Below, in pieces: positions 37,374 to 46,615 of a stretch of DNA of 64,000 bases. The notes below the pieces were generated by a model. It worked only from the letters and a program-made list of their open reading frames with translations. It was not told where the DNA came from and ran no database searches. This DNA is from Temperatibacter marinus (GTDB lineage: Bacteria; Pseudomonadota; Alphaproteobacteria; Sphingomonadales; Kordiimonadaceae): positions 434,001-498,000 of the forward strand of contig NZ_CP123872.1 of NCBI RefSeq assembly GCF_031598375.1, given 5' to 3'. Both the position numbers and the translations under genes were made by a program. Within the stretch, counting starts at the first letter, position 1, and every line of letters begins with the position of its first letter.

Positions 37374-38150
37374 CTATCTCACACTCTTATGTTTGAGGCG
37401 ATAAACCATCAGGGCCAGCGCAAGAAGAACCAACGTCGAATATGACCAATAGTAAGGGCTCGCAACAGGGGAGACATAATGATCGAACCAACTCTCTCGG
37501 ATAAGCTCCATAGGATGAACGAGGGGGTTCCATGCTAAATAAGACCGAAATGGTTCTGGAATAGATGTCATAGGGAAAAAAACAGCTGACAAAAGTAGTA
37601 ACGGCAAAGAGAGCATATTCGCAAAGAGCTCAACTTCTTTCGCACTTTCCTGAACCAGGCAAATAATCATCCCGAATGCTAACCCAAAAACTGCAAGGGA
37701 GAGGATATACAGAACAGTCGGCAGGATATCTTTTGGGATCGGATTAAGGTCTACAGTCCAAAAAAGCAGCATACTAATAAGAAGCCAACTTAAAATTCCT
37801 GTCACAATCACATTCACCAACGATGCCAAAAAATGATCAAACAAACCAATCTGATTAAAATCATTAAAACTTTTCGACGTCTTTAAAGTCTTTTGGCATT
37901 CCTTCATGGTATTATTGAAAAAATGTTTAAAGGGGAGAAAGGCTGCTAGAACAAATAAAGGAGGTTCTATAAAACCAAATTCACCGCGCCCTCTCAGTCC
38001 AAAAAGAATAACAAAAAGCAATATGAAGAACAGCGGCTCTAAAACGACCCATATTGTCCCAAATTTGAAGGCTGAATAATTCTTAGCCATATTTCGAAGA
38101 ATGATAGCAAAAATTATATCATATTGTTCTTTAATAATATTTCGCTTCAT
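37374..38150 (-). CDS. kpsM: ABC-2 type polysaccharide export permease, KpsM-like
   Basis: A 258-residue inner-membrane protein with about six transmembrane helices and the ABC-2 transporter layout: a cytoplasmic N-terminal stretch ending in RNMAKNYSAFKFGTIWVVLEP, then paired helices, and near the end AWNPLVHPMELIRESWF, a segment conserved in KpsM/Wzm permeases. It moves the lipid-linked or finished glycan across the inner membrane. GGAG precedes the ATG. It is the first gene of the leftward kpsM-T-E-D-like operon and is divergent from the sulfotransferase at 38253, sharing a 102-base promoter region. Confidence 0.92.
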   Translation of the reverse strand: MKRNIIKEQYDIIFAIILRNMAKNYSAFKFGTIWVVLEPLFFILLFVILFGLRGRGEFGFIEPPLFVLAAFLPFKHFFNNTMKECQKTLKTSKSFNDFNQIGLFDHFLASLVNVIVTGILSWLLISMLLFWTVDLNPIPKDILPTVLYILSLAVFGLAFGMIICLVQESAKEVELFANMLSLPLLLLSAVFFPMTSIPEPFRSYLAWNPLVHPMELIRESWFDHYVSPVASPYYWSYSTLVLLALALMVYRLKHKSVR

Positions 38151-38252
38151 AAAGTCTCCGACCTTGACCCTTCAGTCCGTTTCATTCTAAATAAACAATA
38201 AATTCAATGAAATAAACACTAATAATTTCTTCTTCGTAAGCAGACTGACTGT

Positions 38253-39230
38253 ATGAAAATCATAATCCACATTGGAACTCACAAAACTGGCACAACAGCC
38301 ATTCAAAATTTCTGCTATAAAAACAATATCTTACTTAACAATGAGGGTTTTTTTTATGCCGGACCTGTCACAAATAATCTCTTAACGCAGCATTCTGAGT
38401 TAGCGCAATTTCTTAGGGAAAATAATTCAGAAGTTCTCGAAAGTTTTTTTGTTCAGAACATCAGTTCTGCAAAAAAATTGAATTGTCATTCCCTGATCCT
38501 CTCTGCAGAAAATTTATGTCACATGGGGCCAACAGCCATTGAACGGCTGTATGACTACACAAAAGAGCATGAAGTCGTCATTAAAATATACGTAAGAAAT
38601 ATTTATGATTATGTGATGAGTGCCCTCAGTCAACGTGTGAAAGTCATGCATACCCTTATGGAGGGCCCAGAACCTATTTCCCCGATTATGAAGAGTATAA
38701 ATTATAGCATCATCCTTAATCGTTGGGAGAAAGTTTACGGAAAGACGGCGGTGCAGGTCGATAGTTTCGACCTTCATAAACATGATATGATAACTCATTT
38801 CCTAGAATCGCTAGATTTGGATACCTCCCCCTTAAATATTCCAAAGAAAAGGGAAGTTGCTGATCCCAAGCAAAATATCAATCCTGATATCACCACTCTC
38901 TCTTTCATGGCCCTCAGTGGTTTAATTCATAAGAAGAAAGACTTACGTACCTTCATGAAAAAATATGGGAAATCTTTTGGGCAAAGCGAGCGCCTTATCT
39001 CCCCCTTTCAAGTGAGGATCAGTGAGATGATTGTCAATAAAGCCAATCACACATACGATCATCCCAAGTTGAAGGCTTTTAAAGATATCTTGCTTAAGCG
39101 CCCGGAACATAATAATACTGACGAAAGAACACAAGAGTATCTGAGTAATATGGAGAAATTTATTTTCTCTTTAAGAATGAAGCGTCTCTCATTTTACGAG
39201 AAACTCAAACTCTTATTGGGAATAAACTAG
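38253..39230 (+). CDS. Sulfotransferase-like protein
   Basis: A 325-residue protein starting KIIIHIGTHKTGTTAIQNF. HIGTHKTGTTAIQ is a well-known PAPS 5'-phosphosulfate loop of bacterial glycan sulfotransferases. LILSAENLCH and VVIKIYVRNIYDYVMSAL (Arg and Ser of the 3'-phosphate site) follow as expected. It is divergent from the kpsM-like gene, so sulfation and export may be co-regulated. The acceptor is not predictable. A basic C-terminus (RMKRLSFYEKLKLLLG) may form an amphipathic helix at the membrane. Confidence 0.78.
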   Translation: MKIIIHIGTHKTGTTAIQNFCYKNNILLNNEGFFYAGPVTNNLLTQHSELAQFLRENNSEVLESFFVQNISSAKKLNCHSLILSAENLCHMGPTAIERLYDYTKEHEVVIKIYVRNIYDYVMSALSQRVKVMHTLMEGPEPISPIMKSINYSIILNRWEKVYGKTAVQVDSFDLHKHDMITHFLESLDLDTSPLNIPKKREVADPKQNINPDITTLSFMALSGLIHKKKDLRTFMKKYGKSFGQSERLISPFQVRISEMIVNKANHTYDHPKLKAFKDILLKRPEHNNTDERTQEYLSNMEKFIFSLRMKRLSFYEKLKLLLGIN

Positions 39231-39246
39231 GAGTGCAGCCAATCAG

Positions 39247-40155
39247 ATGACTTTGGACTTCAATCACCCCCCATATCAACTGCAGAATGATACAGAACAT
39301 GCAGGTGAAATTCCGCTCATTCTAAGTATTCCTCATAGTGGCACTATATATCCAGAGGATATGACCACAAGGTCCCATCTCAAGACACCTGAGCTTAGAT
39401 CCTCTGAAGATGCTTTTGTTGGAGATCTTCTTGAGGCTGCGAGGTCACTGCCAGTCACAATGATCGAAGCTTCTTATGCAAGAGCCTATGTTGATTTAAA
39501 CAGAAAACCAACAGAGCTAGACTTTGCCATGTTTGACGGCGGCCTTACACAACAGATCGAAAGATCGAAAAATGTCCAGGCTGGCCTTGGCGTCATCCCA
39601 AAAATTGTCGGCAAGGCCCAATCAATTTACATGTCAAAAATTCCAGCCAATGAGGCCTCAGAAAGGTTGAATGCTGTCTACTACCCCTATCATCAATGTC
39701 TGCAGACCGAAATCCAGCGGCTCTATAAAAAGTTTGGGTGCCTCTACATTTTGGATTGTCATTCTATGCCCTCAATTCCAAACCGACTGAATAGAAGACG
39801 GAAAAGCCTCTCTGATATTGTTCTCGGCGACATCTGGGGCAAAACTTCTGACAGAAATCTGCTCAAAGTCATTGAAACAAGTTTTATAAACCAAGGCTAC
39901 TCCGTCTCTAGAAATACACCCTATGCCGGAGGTTTTATCACTAGAAATTACTGTGAGCCGGAGCATCATATTTATACTTTACAGCTTGAGTTGTGTCGGG
40001 ACCTTTATATGGATGAAGAGACAATAGAAAAAAATGCTAACTTCCCTCATCTCAAGTCAGACCTTGGACAGCTCCTGCATCTTATTTACGATCATATTCA
40101 CCAAGAAATTAACCAACCCCTTCACAAAATAAACCACCCCATAGCCGCAGAATAA
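39247..40155 (+). CDS. N-formylglutamate amidohydrolase family protein
   Basis: A 302-residue hydrolase. ILSIPHSGTIYPEDM, SSEDAFVGDLLEAA, YARAYVDLNRKPTELD, LDCHSMPSIP and NTPYAGGFITRNY are marks of the N-formylglutamate amidohydrolase (FGase/HutG-type) family, which cleaves N-formyl-L-glutamate to formate and glutamate in one route of histidine breakdown. The Zn-type ligands are probably the His of PHSG and of DCHS. No other hut gene is nearby, and relatives act on other N-acylated amino acids, so the substrate here is open. It follows the sulfotransferase by 16 bp. Confidence 0.85.
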   Translation: MTLDFNHPPYQLQNDTEHAGEIPLILSIPHSGTIYPEDMTTRSHLKTPELRSSEDAFVGDLLEAARSLPVTMIEASYARAYVDLNRKPTELDFAMFDGGLTQQIERSKNVQAGLGVIPKIVGKAQSIYMSKIPANEASERLNAVYYPYHQCLQTEIQRLYKKFGCLYILDCHSMPSIPNRLNRRRKSLSDIVLGDIWGKTSDRNLLKVIETSFINQGYSVSRNTPYAGGFITRNYCEPEHHIYTLQLELCRDLYMDEETIEKNANFPHLKSDLGQLLHLIYDHIHQEINQPLHKINHPIAAE

Positions 40156-40180
40156 AAAAAAGGGCCACACGAAGTGGCCC
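40154..40180 (-). terminator. Rho-independent terminator of the sRNA
   Basis: On the minus strand GGGCCAC-TTCGT-GTGGCCC is followed by eight T. Upstream on the same strand lie the candidate sRNA and, further back, rmlD. On the plus strand no T tract follows, so it does not serve the amidohydrolase. Confidence 0.9.
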
Positions 40181-40243
40181 AGGCTCAGGGAGGAAACGCC
40201 CACGGAGGGCATTAAAGGCATGAAGTCTACAACTCATGCCTCT
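40154..40243 (-). ncRNA. Candidate alpha-r8 / MmgR-family trans-acting sRNA
   Basis: On the minus strand a transcript of about 90 bases can be outlined. It has a first hairpin of 8 bp (40216-40241), a second small hairpin GCCC/GGGC (40198-40210), an unpaired TTTCCTCCCT (40187-40196), and the terminator hairpin with eight U. The ten-base UUUCCUCCCU in a single-stranded stretch is the defining motif of the alphaproteobacterial alpha-r8 family, known from Sinorhizobium MmgR, which limits polyhydroxybutyrate accumulation. The CCUCCC core could pair with Shine-Dalgarno sequences of target mRNAs. A promoter sits just upstream. The family match is from memory of the motif; the size and structure agree with it. 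Confidence 0.72.
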
Positions 40244-40247
40244 TATT

Positions 40248-40275
40248 AATATAACTATGACTTGCAGTTAATCAA
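40248..40275 (-). promoter_or_regulatory. Sigma-70-like promoter of the candidate sRNA
   Basis: On the minus strand TTGATT (40275-40270) and TATATT (40253-40248) are spaced by 16 bases. This places the transcription start near 40243, exactly at the base of the first sRNA hairpin. Confidence 0.65.
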
Positions 40276-40424
40276 GATGGCTGCTCTATAAATCAAGAGA
40301 ATCAAAGAACTTTTCTTTCAAAGCACTGTAATTGCAAATAAAATTAATTCACTAAATTTACAATTCTGCAATGAACCCCTCTTCTGAAGGGAAAGATAAC
40401 ACGATGGCAGATCAAGGTAGGGCC

Positions 40425-41315
40425 TTAAGACTCAACAAGTTGATGAATGCATTTCTCTAAGGATTGTTCCCAATTGGGCAATCTGATGCCAAACGTGTCT
40501 TCTAATTTTTGACAGTTCAAGCAACTATTTTCTGGCCGTTTGGCAGGGGTCGGATAGTCCGCAGTTGTGATTGCGGAAACTTCAGGGATTTTATTGCTCG
40601 TCTTTTGAGAATACAATGCAAAAGTCTTGCAGGCAAGACCGAACCATGTGGTATCGCCCGTACCGGCAAGATGATAGAGGCCGCTATAGCTTGACTGCCA
40701 TCCGTTGTCAGTTATTTGTATTATAATTTTGAAAATAGCCTGCGCAATATCCAAAGCCGATGTAGGATTGCCTTTTTGATCAGCCACAATCCCCAGACTG
40801 TCTTTTATCTCAGCTAAGTTAAGCATGGTTTTTACAAAGTTTTTGCCAATCGCACTATAGACCCATGCTGTGCGTAGAATAATAACCTTGTCATGCGTGG
40901 CCAGTGCATCCTGCTCGCCTGCCAATTTTGAATGACCATAAATGCCTTGAGGGTTGGTTGGATCACTTTCTAAATAGCTGCCTTGCTTTTGCCCATCATA
41001 TACATAATCCGTGCTGACATGGATGAAAGGTATATCCAACACTTTAGCAGCCTCAGCCATTTGCCTGACTGCATGCTGGTTAACAGCATAGGCCTTCTTT
41101 TGATCTGTTTCCGCAGTATCAACCTGTGTATAGGCTGCCGCATTGACCAAAACGCTAGGCTTCTCTGCAAGGATTGCATCAAAAACCCCTTGCTCATCAA
41201 ATAGATCCACTTCTGGGCGGCCAATAGTATGACAGGCCAGACTAAAGTCAGGTGAAAGCTGATTTAAGGCTGAGGCCAGTTGACCTGTTTTTCCAACAAC
41301 TAACAGTTTAGTCAT
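40425..41315 (-). CDS. rmlD: dTDP-4-dehydrorhamnose reductase
   Basis: RmlD reduces dTDP-4-keto-rhamnose to dTDP-L-rhamnose, the last step of the pathway. The 296-residue protein has the NAD-binding loop [11 protein letters not shown], the [13 protein letters not shown] segment, [10 protein letters not shown] and the YGHSK active site, all typical. The ATG at 41315 overlaps the last 8 bases of rmlB; an in-frame upstream start at 41420 would lie far inside rmlB and is rejected. rmlA and rmlC, needed to make the substrate, are not in this window. Confidence 0.95.
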   Translation of the reverse strand: MTKLLVVGKTGQLASALNQLSPDFSLACHTIGRPEVDLFDEQGVFDAILAEKPSVLVNAAAYTQVDTAETDQKKAYAVNQHAVRQMAEAAKVLDIPFIHVSTDYVYDGQKQGSYLESDPTNPQGIYGHSKLAGEQDALATHDKVIILRTAWVYSAIGKNFVKTMLNLAEIKDSLGIVADQKGNPTSALDIAQAIFKIIIQITDNGWQSSYSGLYHLAGTGDTTWFGLACKTFALYSQKTSNKIPEVSAITTADYPTPAKRPENSCLNCQKLEDTFGIRLPNWEQSLEKCIHQLVES

Positions 41316-42360
41316 TTTTCTTAACAATTCCCTGGCGCTGACGAGAGACTTCCCTGAGAGGAGACCACCACCATTCATTGTCCAAGTACCATTGGATTGT
41401 CTTCTTAATACCCGTATCAAAATTACACGCGGCCTTCCAACCCAACTCTGTTTCTAATTTGGTTGCATCAATGGCATAGCGGGCGTCATGACCAGGACGA
41501 TCGGCTACAAATTCGATCAAATCTCTGCGCGGTGACTCCCCTGGAATTAATTCATCAAGAATATCACAGATGGTTGTTACGACTTCAAGGTTGGTGCGCT
41601 CATTGCGTCCGCCCACATTATATTTCTCACCCAAACGTCCTTTTGTCAGGATCAAATAGAGGGCCCTTGCATGATCATCAACATAAAGCCAATCTCTAAC
41701 ATTGGAGCCATCACCGTAAACCGGAAGCTTGCGCCCATCCATGGCATTCAAAATCACGAGAGGTATAAGTTTTTCAGGGAAATGATAAGGACCATAATTG
41801 TTTGAGCAATTGCTTATCACCACAGGTAAGCCATATGTTTCGCGCCATGCTAAGGCTAAGTGATCTGATGACGCTTTTGAAGCACTATACGGCGAAGAGG
41901 GGTCATAAGGTGTTTCTTCAGAAAAGAGGCCTTCTGCGCCTAGTTCACCGTAAACTTCGTCTGTGGAAACGTGAAGAAATCTAAACTGATCTTTCTTCTC
42001 ACCGGAAAGCGCATCGTAGTAGCTGCGAGCAGCCTCTAACAACTTAAAAGTTCCAACGATGTTGGTCATGATAAATTCTTCAGCACCAGTTATTGATTTA
42101 TCCACATGGCTTTCGGCCGCCAAGTGCATCACAGCATCAGGCTGATGCTGAGTAAAAATGCGGTTCAATTCTGCAAGGTCACAGATGTCCACTTTTTCGA
42201 AGATATAATTTTCATTATTCTCTATGACTTTGAGGCTGTCAGTATTACCGGCATAGGTCAATTTATCGACATTAATCACTGTCGCCTTGACCTCGCTCAC
42301 CAAATATCTACAAACCGCCGAACCAATAAATCCAGCGCCACCGGTTACAATAATTTTCAT
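41308..42360 (-). CDS. rmlB: dTDP-glucose 4,6-dehydratase
   Basis: RmlB converts dTDP-glucose to dTDP-4-keto-6-deoxyglucose, the common precursor of rhamnose and other deoxysugars. The 350-residue extended SDR has [41 protein letters not shown] with the catalytic Asp-Glu pair after Thr, [11 protein letters not shown] and [17 protein letters not shown]. It is the first gene of the rmlB-rmlD pair, which overlap by 8 bases. It supplies the sugar for the rhamnosyltransferase-like enzyme encoded at 59075. Confidence 0.96.
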   Translation of the reverse strand: MKIIVTGGAGFIGSAVCRYLVSEVKATVINVDKLTYAGNTDSLKVIENNENYIFEKVDICDLAELNRIFTQHQPDAVMHLAAESHVDKSITGAEEFIMTNIVGTFKLLEAARSYYDALSGEKKDQFRFLHVSTDEVYGELGAEGLFSEETPYDPSSPYSASKASSDHLALAWRETYGLPVVISNCSNNYGPYHFPEKLIPLVILNAMDGRKLPVYGDGSNVRDWLYVDDHARALYLILTKGRLGEKYNVGGRNERTNLEVVTTICDILDELIPGESPRRDLIEFVADRPGHDARYAIDATKLETELGWKAACNFDTGIKKTIQWYLDNEWWWSPLREVSRQRQGIVKKND

Positions 42361-42441
42361 TTATGCCTCGTCCTAAAAGTTACTTTGAATAAGCATAGGT
42401 AATAGCATATTCTCTATAAAATTAAACAAAATAAATCGAGA

Positions 42442-44010
42442 CTAAATCTTTAATTCTGGATGCCTCTCATGAAGCTTTCGGGTCATTTCTTCTCGGCGCT
42501 CGAATAGCTCATAATAGACCGCAACTCGGTCTTTTATAAGAGCAGATTGAAGACGGTGCCCGATCGCATCCCAGGCTGACTTTGAAACAGCATGGAGTTG
42601 CTCTGGACTATTTAACAAAGCCATCAAAAGCTGAGTCCATTCTTCTTGAGACCGGGCAATGAAACCGTCAGTGCCATGATTAACTGTTTCCTGATAGATG
42701 CAAGGGGAGCCAATGAAAACTGTCGACGCATTAGAACATTCTTGAAACTTTAAATCTGTTTTACATTGTTCTGTCGGGGTCCCTTCTAGGGGAGACAGAC
42801 AAATATGGCAGCGTCTCAATAAATCTTTATATTCTTGGTAACTTAGATAATTATAAAGAGTAATTTTTTCCTCATAACGTTTAAGCGCCTTGTGTAATCC
42901 TGCATTATTCACAACATGAAGATGAACATGCTCGTGAGCCATGGCAGCTTCAAGCGCAGGTATAATTAGAGAGTTTGCATTATCACGATGCAGAGCAGCA
43001 ACAACAATATGAAGCTTATCAAGGGGCTTTTCTGCATAATGCTGCCGCTGATGAAGTGCATTAGGCATGAGATAAACATAAGGATGATGCTCTGATATCA
43101 CATCTTTCAGTCTCTGAGTTGAAACCTGTACGGCATGTTGTGAGGTCATAGGGTGCCATGGATTTGCATGCCACATTTCTACAATCCCCTCGGGCAGCAA
43201 GCCCGGATGGTCATCCCATTCAGCAATGGTCATCCAATTGTTTGCGTAAATGCGCTGCATCATTCGGGTATAACGTTCTCTGTCGGGAGCCAATTGCCGC
43301 TGAATAATCATTAATTTATTCTCAACGCTGGTTCTTGGTATTACAGTGGGTTTAATATGGTTCTGAGCACTAATATTAGGGATGGAATTAATGGCATCTA
43401 CCCAAGGTTTATACCGTGCAGTCATCATCGATTTGGCATAGACCATTTGGTGAGCATGGATGAGGGGTCTGCTTGGCTGCTTTTGCGCGACAAGGATACA
43501 ATTTTCAAACTTCTGAGATAAAGCGGAATTTGCCTGGATTGTTTTTTGTCGATAAAGATGCACCCCCTGCTTCTCAAGGAATTTTTTCATGCCGTCTATA
43601 TTGACGAAATGTCTAAATCTCACATCAGTTGATAAGCGCATGAGCGGTTTTTTACTGGCGCCCGCCTTTGGCTCTATAAGAAATTCAAAAAGCAGCGTTG
43701 TCTCTGCCTTTATTAAGGTCAATAGCCCTCTTATGAGTTTTTGAATCTCAACGGTAAATTCAAAAAGATGGCTTAAGATAATTGTATCGTATGAGGACAA
43801 GTCCAATGCAGAAAGGACGGCTAATAGCTCATCTTTTGACAGAATATCCTGATCATTCACATAGGCCGCAATTGAGAGACTGTCATAGACTACGGTAGGA
43901 TTAAGCATCCGATAAAGAGACGCAATATCTTCTTCCTCGTGGCTAATTTCCAATACTTTTTCAGCAGTCACAGGTATTTTACTAGCGATATATTTTTTTC
44001 TTTTACTCAT
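42442..44010 (-). CDS. Glycosyltransferase with methyltransferase-like N-terminus
   Basis: A 522-residue protein in two parts. The C-terminal half (about 330-500) looks like a GT-B/GT4 C-lobe: LHIVVAALHRDN, an acceptor-side EAAMAHEHVHLHVV, YLSYQEYKDLLRRCHICLSPL and DGFIARSQEEWTQLL. The N-terminal 160 residues read like a SAM-methyltransferase fold with YDTIILSHLFEF in the position of the usual DxVxxSHVLEH, but the glycine-rich SAM loop is lost (VLEISHEEE where VLEIGCGxG is expected). The N-part is therefore probably non-catalytic. Sugar and acceptor are unknown. It is leftward, upstream of rmlB, and divergent from manC. Confidence 0.65.
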   Translation of the reverse strand: MSKRKKYIASKIPVTAEKVLEISHEEEDIASLYRMLNPTVVYDSLSIAAYVNDQDILSKDELLAVLSALDLSSYDTIILSHLFEFTVEIQKLIRGLLTLIKAETTLLFEFLIEPKAGASKKPLMRLSTDVRFRHFVNIDGMKKFLEKQGVHLYRQKTIQANSALSQKFENCILVAQKQPSRPLIHAHQMVYAKSMMTARYKPWVDAINSIPNISAQNHIKPTVIPRTSVENKLMIIQRQLAPDRERYTRMMQRIYANNWMTIAEWDDHPGLLPEGIVEMWHANPWHPMTSQHAVQVSTQRLKDVISEHHPYVYLMPNALHQRQHYAEKPLDKLHIVVAALHRDNANSLIIPALEAAMAHEHVHLHVVNNAGLHKALKRYEEKITLYNYLSYQEYKDLLRRCHICLSPLEGTPTEQCKTDLKFQECSNASTVFIGSPCIYQETVNHGTDGFIARSQEEWTQLLMALLNSPEQLHAVSKSAWDAIGHRLQSALIKDRVAVYYELFERREEMTRKLHERHPELKI

Positions 44011-44185
44011 TGAATACCGTTCGTTTCCTATTCTACTAATTAAAAACGCTACAATTTCAGTATTTCAGAATTGCATATCAATATTTCTATTTCACAAAGT
44101 GTTTTTATTATATATGGTTAGAGACCAATTATAATGAAACTGCCCAGAGCGAAAAACAACTTACAATAAACTATAAAGGATGCAA

Positions 44186-45604
44186 ATGTCCAAAATTTAT
44201 CCAGTGGTTTTATCGGGCGGCGCAGGCACGCGGCTATGGCCCATATCACGCTCAAAATATCCGAAACAATTTCTCAAAATCGGCCAAGACGAAAGTCTAT
44301 TTCAAGAATGCCTCGAACGGTTGAGAGCTTGTGACTTTTTAGAACAGGCCATCATAGTTTCTAATGAGGACCACCGATTTATCATCAGCCAACAGGCGGA
44401 AGAAATTAATTATCCCCTGCAAGATATTCTTTTAGAACCGCTTGCCAAAAATACAGCTGCTGCAATCGCCGCGGCTGTTGCACACGTTGAAACTCTCGAT
44501 CCCAACGCAAAGATAATAATTTTACCTTCTGATCACTATATACAAGACGCCCCTCTATTTGCAGAAACAGTCTCTAGAGCATCACAATATGCTGACACTG
44601 ATAACATCATTTGTTTTGGTATCACGCCAACATTTCCCAGCACAGGGTATGGCTATCTAAAGAAAGGCCCTCTGTTCAAAGATCGCCGTGAAGTCAATAC
44701 CGTAGATAGTTTTATTGAAAAGCCTAATCAGGAAACTGCTGAAACTTTTATGGAGACCAATGATTACTTATGGAACAGTGGCATGTTTCTTTTTTCTATT
44801 TCTACATTTACAAAGGAAATTGAAAAATATGCGCCTGAGACACTGTCCCTCTGTAAAGAGTCCGTAAAGCAGGCTACTGTGGATCTTGATTTTATCCGCT
44901 TAGATTCTGCCCCTTACGAGAAACTGTCCTCCATATCAATCGATTATGCTGTCATGGAAAAGACCTCAAATATTCTCTTGATCGAAGGGAGGTTTGAATG
45001 GTCTGATGTAGGCACCTATGGGTCTTTTATGAATAAGGTAGCTCACAAAGATATAAATAATAATTTCCGTGTTGGCGATATTTTCTCCGAAAGAACATCT
45101 GAGAGTATAATTTATTCTGAAAGGCAAATTGTAAATACGCTCGGCGTAAAAGATTTAATCATCGTTTCCACAGAAGATGTTCTTCTTGTTGCGGATAGAG
45201 CCGAGGAACAGAAGGTCGGCCAGATGATTAACGCAATGTCTGATACTAAAGAAACACAGTTCCACGTCAAAGTTTTCAGGCCTTGGGGGAATTATCATTC
45301 ACTTCATATGGATGACAATTACCAAGTAAAAAAAATTGAAGTTTATCCTGGTAAAAGATTGTCACTTCAAAAACATAATTTCAGAGCCGAACATTGGATC
45401 ATTCTGGAAGGCAGAGCAACAATCACCATTGACGATAAAACCTTCGATCTTACAGTGAATGAATCTACATTTATTCCATCACAATCCACCCATCGCTTAG
45501 AAAATAAAACGAATGACCCTGTCATCATGATTGAAGTGCAAACAGGCACTTATTTCGGTGAAGACGATATCATTCGCCTAGAAGATGATTTCGGAAGGTT
45601 ATAA
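44186..45604 (+). CDS. manC: Mannose-1-phosphate guanylyltransferase / mannose-6-phosphate isomerase
   Basis: A 472-residue bifunctional type II enzyme. The N-terminal nucleotidyltransferase has VVLSGGAGTRLWPISR, ILLEPLAKNTAAAIAAA, FGITPTFPSTGYGYL and FIEKPNQETAE. The C-terminal cupin has RPWGNYHSL and the QKHNFRAEHWIILEG metal-binding strand of phosphomannose isomerase. It makes GDP-mannose and can supply mannose-6-phosphate from fructose-6-phosphate. The ATG at 44186 is preferred because AAAGGA (44175-44180) lies 5 bases before it. It opens the manC-galE-manB-pyruvyl transferase run. Confidence 0.95.
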   Translation: MSKIYPVVLSGGAGTRLWPISRSKYPKQFLKIGQDESLFQECLERLRACDFLEQAIIVSNEDHRFIISQQAEEINYPLQDILLEPLAKNTAAAIAAAVAHVETLDPNAKIIILPSDHYIQDAPLFAETVSRASQYADTDNIICFGITPTFPSTGYGYLKKGPLFKDRREVNTVDSFIEKPNQETAETFMETNDYLWNSGMFLFSISTFTKEIEKYAPETLSLCKESVKQATVDLDFIRLDSAPYEKLSSISIDYAVMEKTSNILLIEGRFEWSDVGTYGSFMNKVAHKDINNNFRVGDIFSERTSESIIYSERQIVNTLGVKDLIIVSTEDVLLVADRAEEQKVGQMINAMSDTKETQFHVKVFRPWGNYHSLHMDDNYQVKKIEVYPGKRLSLQKHNFRAEHWIILEGRATITIDDKTFDLTVNESTFIPSQSTHRLENKTNDPVIMIEVQTGTYFGEDDIIRLEDDFGRL

Positions 45605-45605
45605 T

Positions 45606-46592
45606 ATGGCAATATTGGTAACAGGCGGTGCAGGCTATATCGGTTCTCATACACTCATCGAAGTATGCGATGCCGGGGAAGACGTTATCGTCGTAGATAA
45701 TTTATCCACAGGTTTTAAAGAGGCGATCGATAGCCGCGCAAAATTTTTGCAGGGCGACATTGGTGACCAAGCCTTCATGCAGCGTGTATTTGAGGATCAT
45801 TCAATCGAAGCTGTCATTCACTTTGCAGGGTCAGTCATCGTGCCAGAATCTGTTGAAAACCCTTTGTTATACTACCGTAACAATACTGAAAACACACGTC
45901 AAATGATTGAGCATTGTGTCACTCATCAGGTGAAGAAATTTATCTTCTCTTCTACAGCTGCCATCTACGGCATGCCAGAGGAATGTCCTGTTGATGAAAC
46001 ATATCAGAGAAATCCCATTTCCCCTTACGGCCACTCAAAATCCATGTCTGAATTAATGCTCGAGGATGCGTCAAAGGCCTATGATTTTAATTTTATCGCG
46101 TTGCGCTATTTCAATGTTGCTGGCGCCGATCCTATGGGCAGAACTGGCCAGTCTACAAAAAACGCTACTCATTTGATTAAAGTAGCCTGCGAAGCGGCAC
46201 TCGGTTACCGTGATGAACTGCTCATTTTTGGCAGTGATTATGACACTTCTGACGGAACTTGCATTAGAGATTACATACATGTCAGCGATCTTGCAGCAGC
46301 ACATCTTTGTGCCCTCTCCGCCCTGCGCAAAACAGCACAATCAGAAATTATTAATTGCGGCTACGGCACAGGATACTCAGTTCTTGAGGTACTTTCTACG
46401 GTGAAAAAAGTATCTGGTGTTGATTTTAACACACGCTTTACTGATCGGCGTGCTGGTGATAGTCCTCAAGTGGTCGCCAAATGCTCAAAAATTCACGAGC
46501 ATCTAGACTGGATTCCAAAGTATAATAACCTTTCTCTCATTGTAGAACATGCTATAGAGTGGGAAAGAAAAATCAGAAGTTCCGCCCCATAA
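45606..46592 (+). CDS. galE: UDP-glucose 4-epimerase
   Basis: GalE interconverts UDP-glucose and UDP-galactose. The 328-residue extended SDR has LVTGGAGYIGSHT at the N-terminus, VIHFAGSVIVPESV, FSSTAAIYG and the active-site YGHSK, with RYFNVAGADP, all standard. The ATG at 45606 follows the manC stop by one base and is preceded by GGAAGG within manC, so translation is coupled; the earlier in-frame start at 45585 is rejected. It would give galactose for the polysaccharide from UDP-glucose made by GalU. Confidence 0.93.
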   Translation: MAILVTGGAGYIGSHTLIEVCDAGEDVIVVDNLSTGFKEAIDSRAKFLQGDIGDQAFMQRVFEDHSIEAVIHFAGSVIVPESVENPLLYYRNNTENTRQMIEHCVTHQVKKFIFSSTAAIYGMPEECPVDETYQRNPISPYGHSKSMSELMLEDASKAYDFNFIALRYFNVAGADPMGRTGQSTKNATHLIKVACEAALGYRDELLIFGSDYDTSDGTCIRDYIHVSDLAAAHLCALSALRKTAQSEIINCGYGTGYSVLEVLSTVKKVSGVDFNTRFTDRRAGDSPQVVAKCSKIHEHLDWIPKYNNLSLIVEHAIEWERKIRSSAP

Positions 46593-46615
46593 TGTTGAGA
46601 TGAAAAGATACTGTT

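Noticed and set aside
40162-40180. Hairpin as terminator of the plus-strand amidohydrolase
   Set aside because: No T tract follows on the plus strand; the eight-base tract is on the minus strand, next to the sRNA.
40425-41420. rmlD starting at 41420
   Set aside because: That would place 105 bases inside rmlB and add a non-homologous N-terminus; [12 protein letters not shown] at 41315 is the family start.
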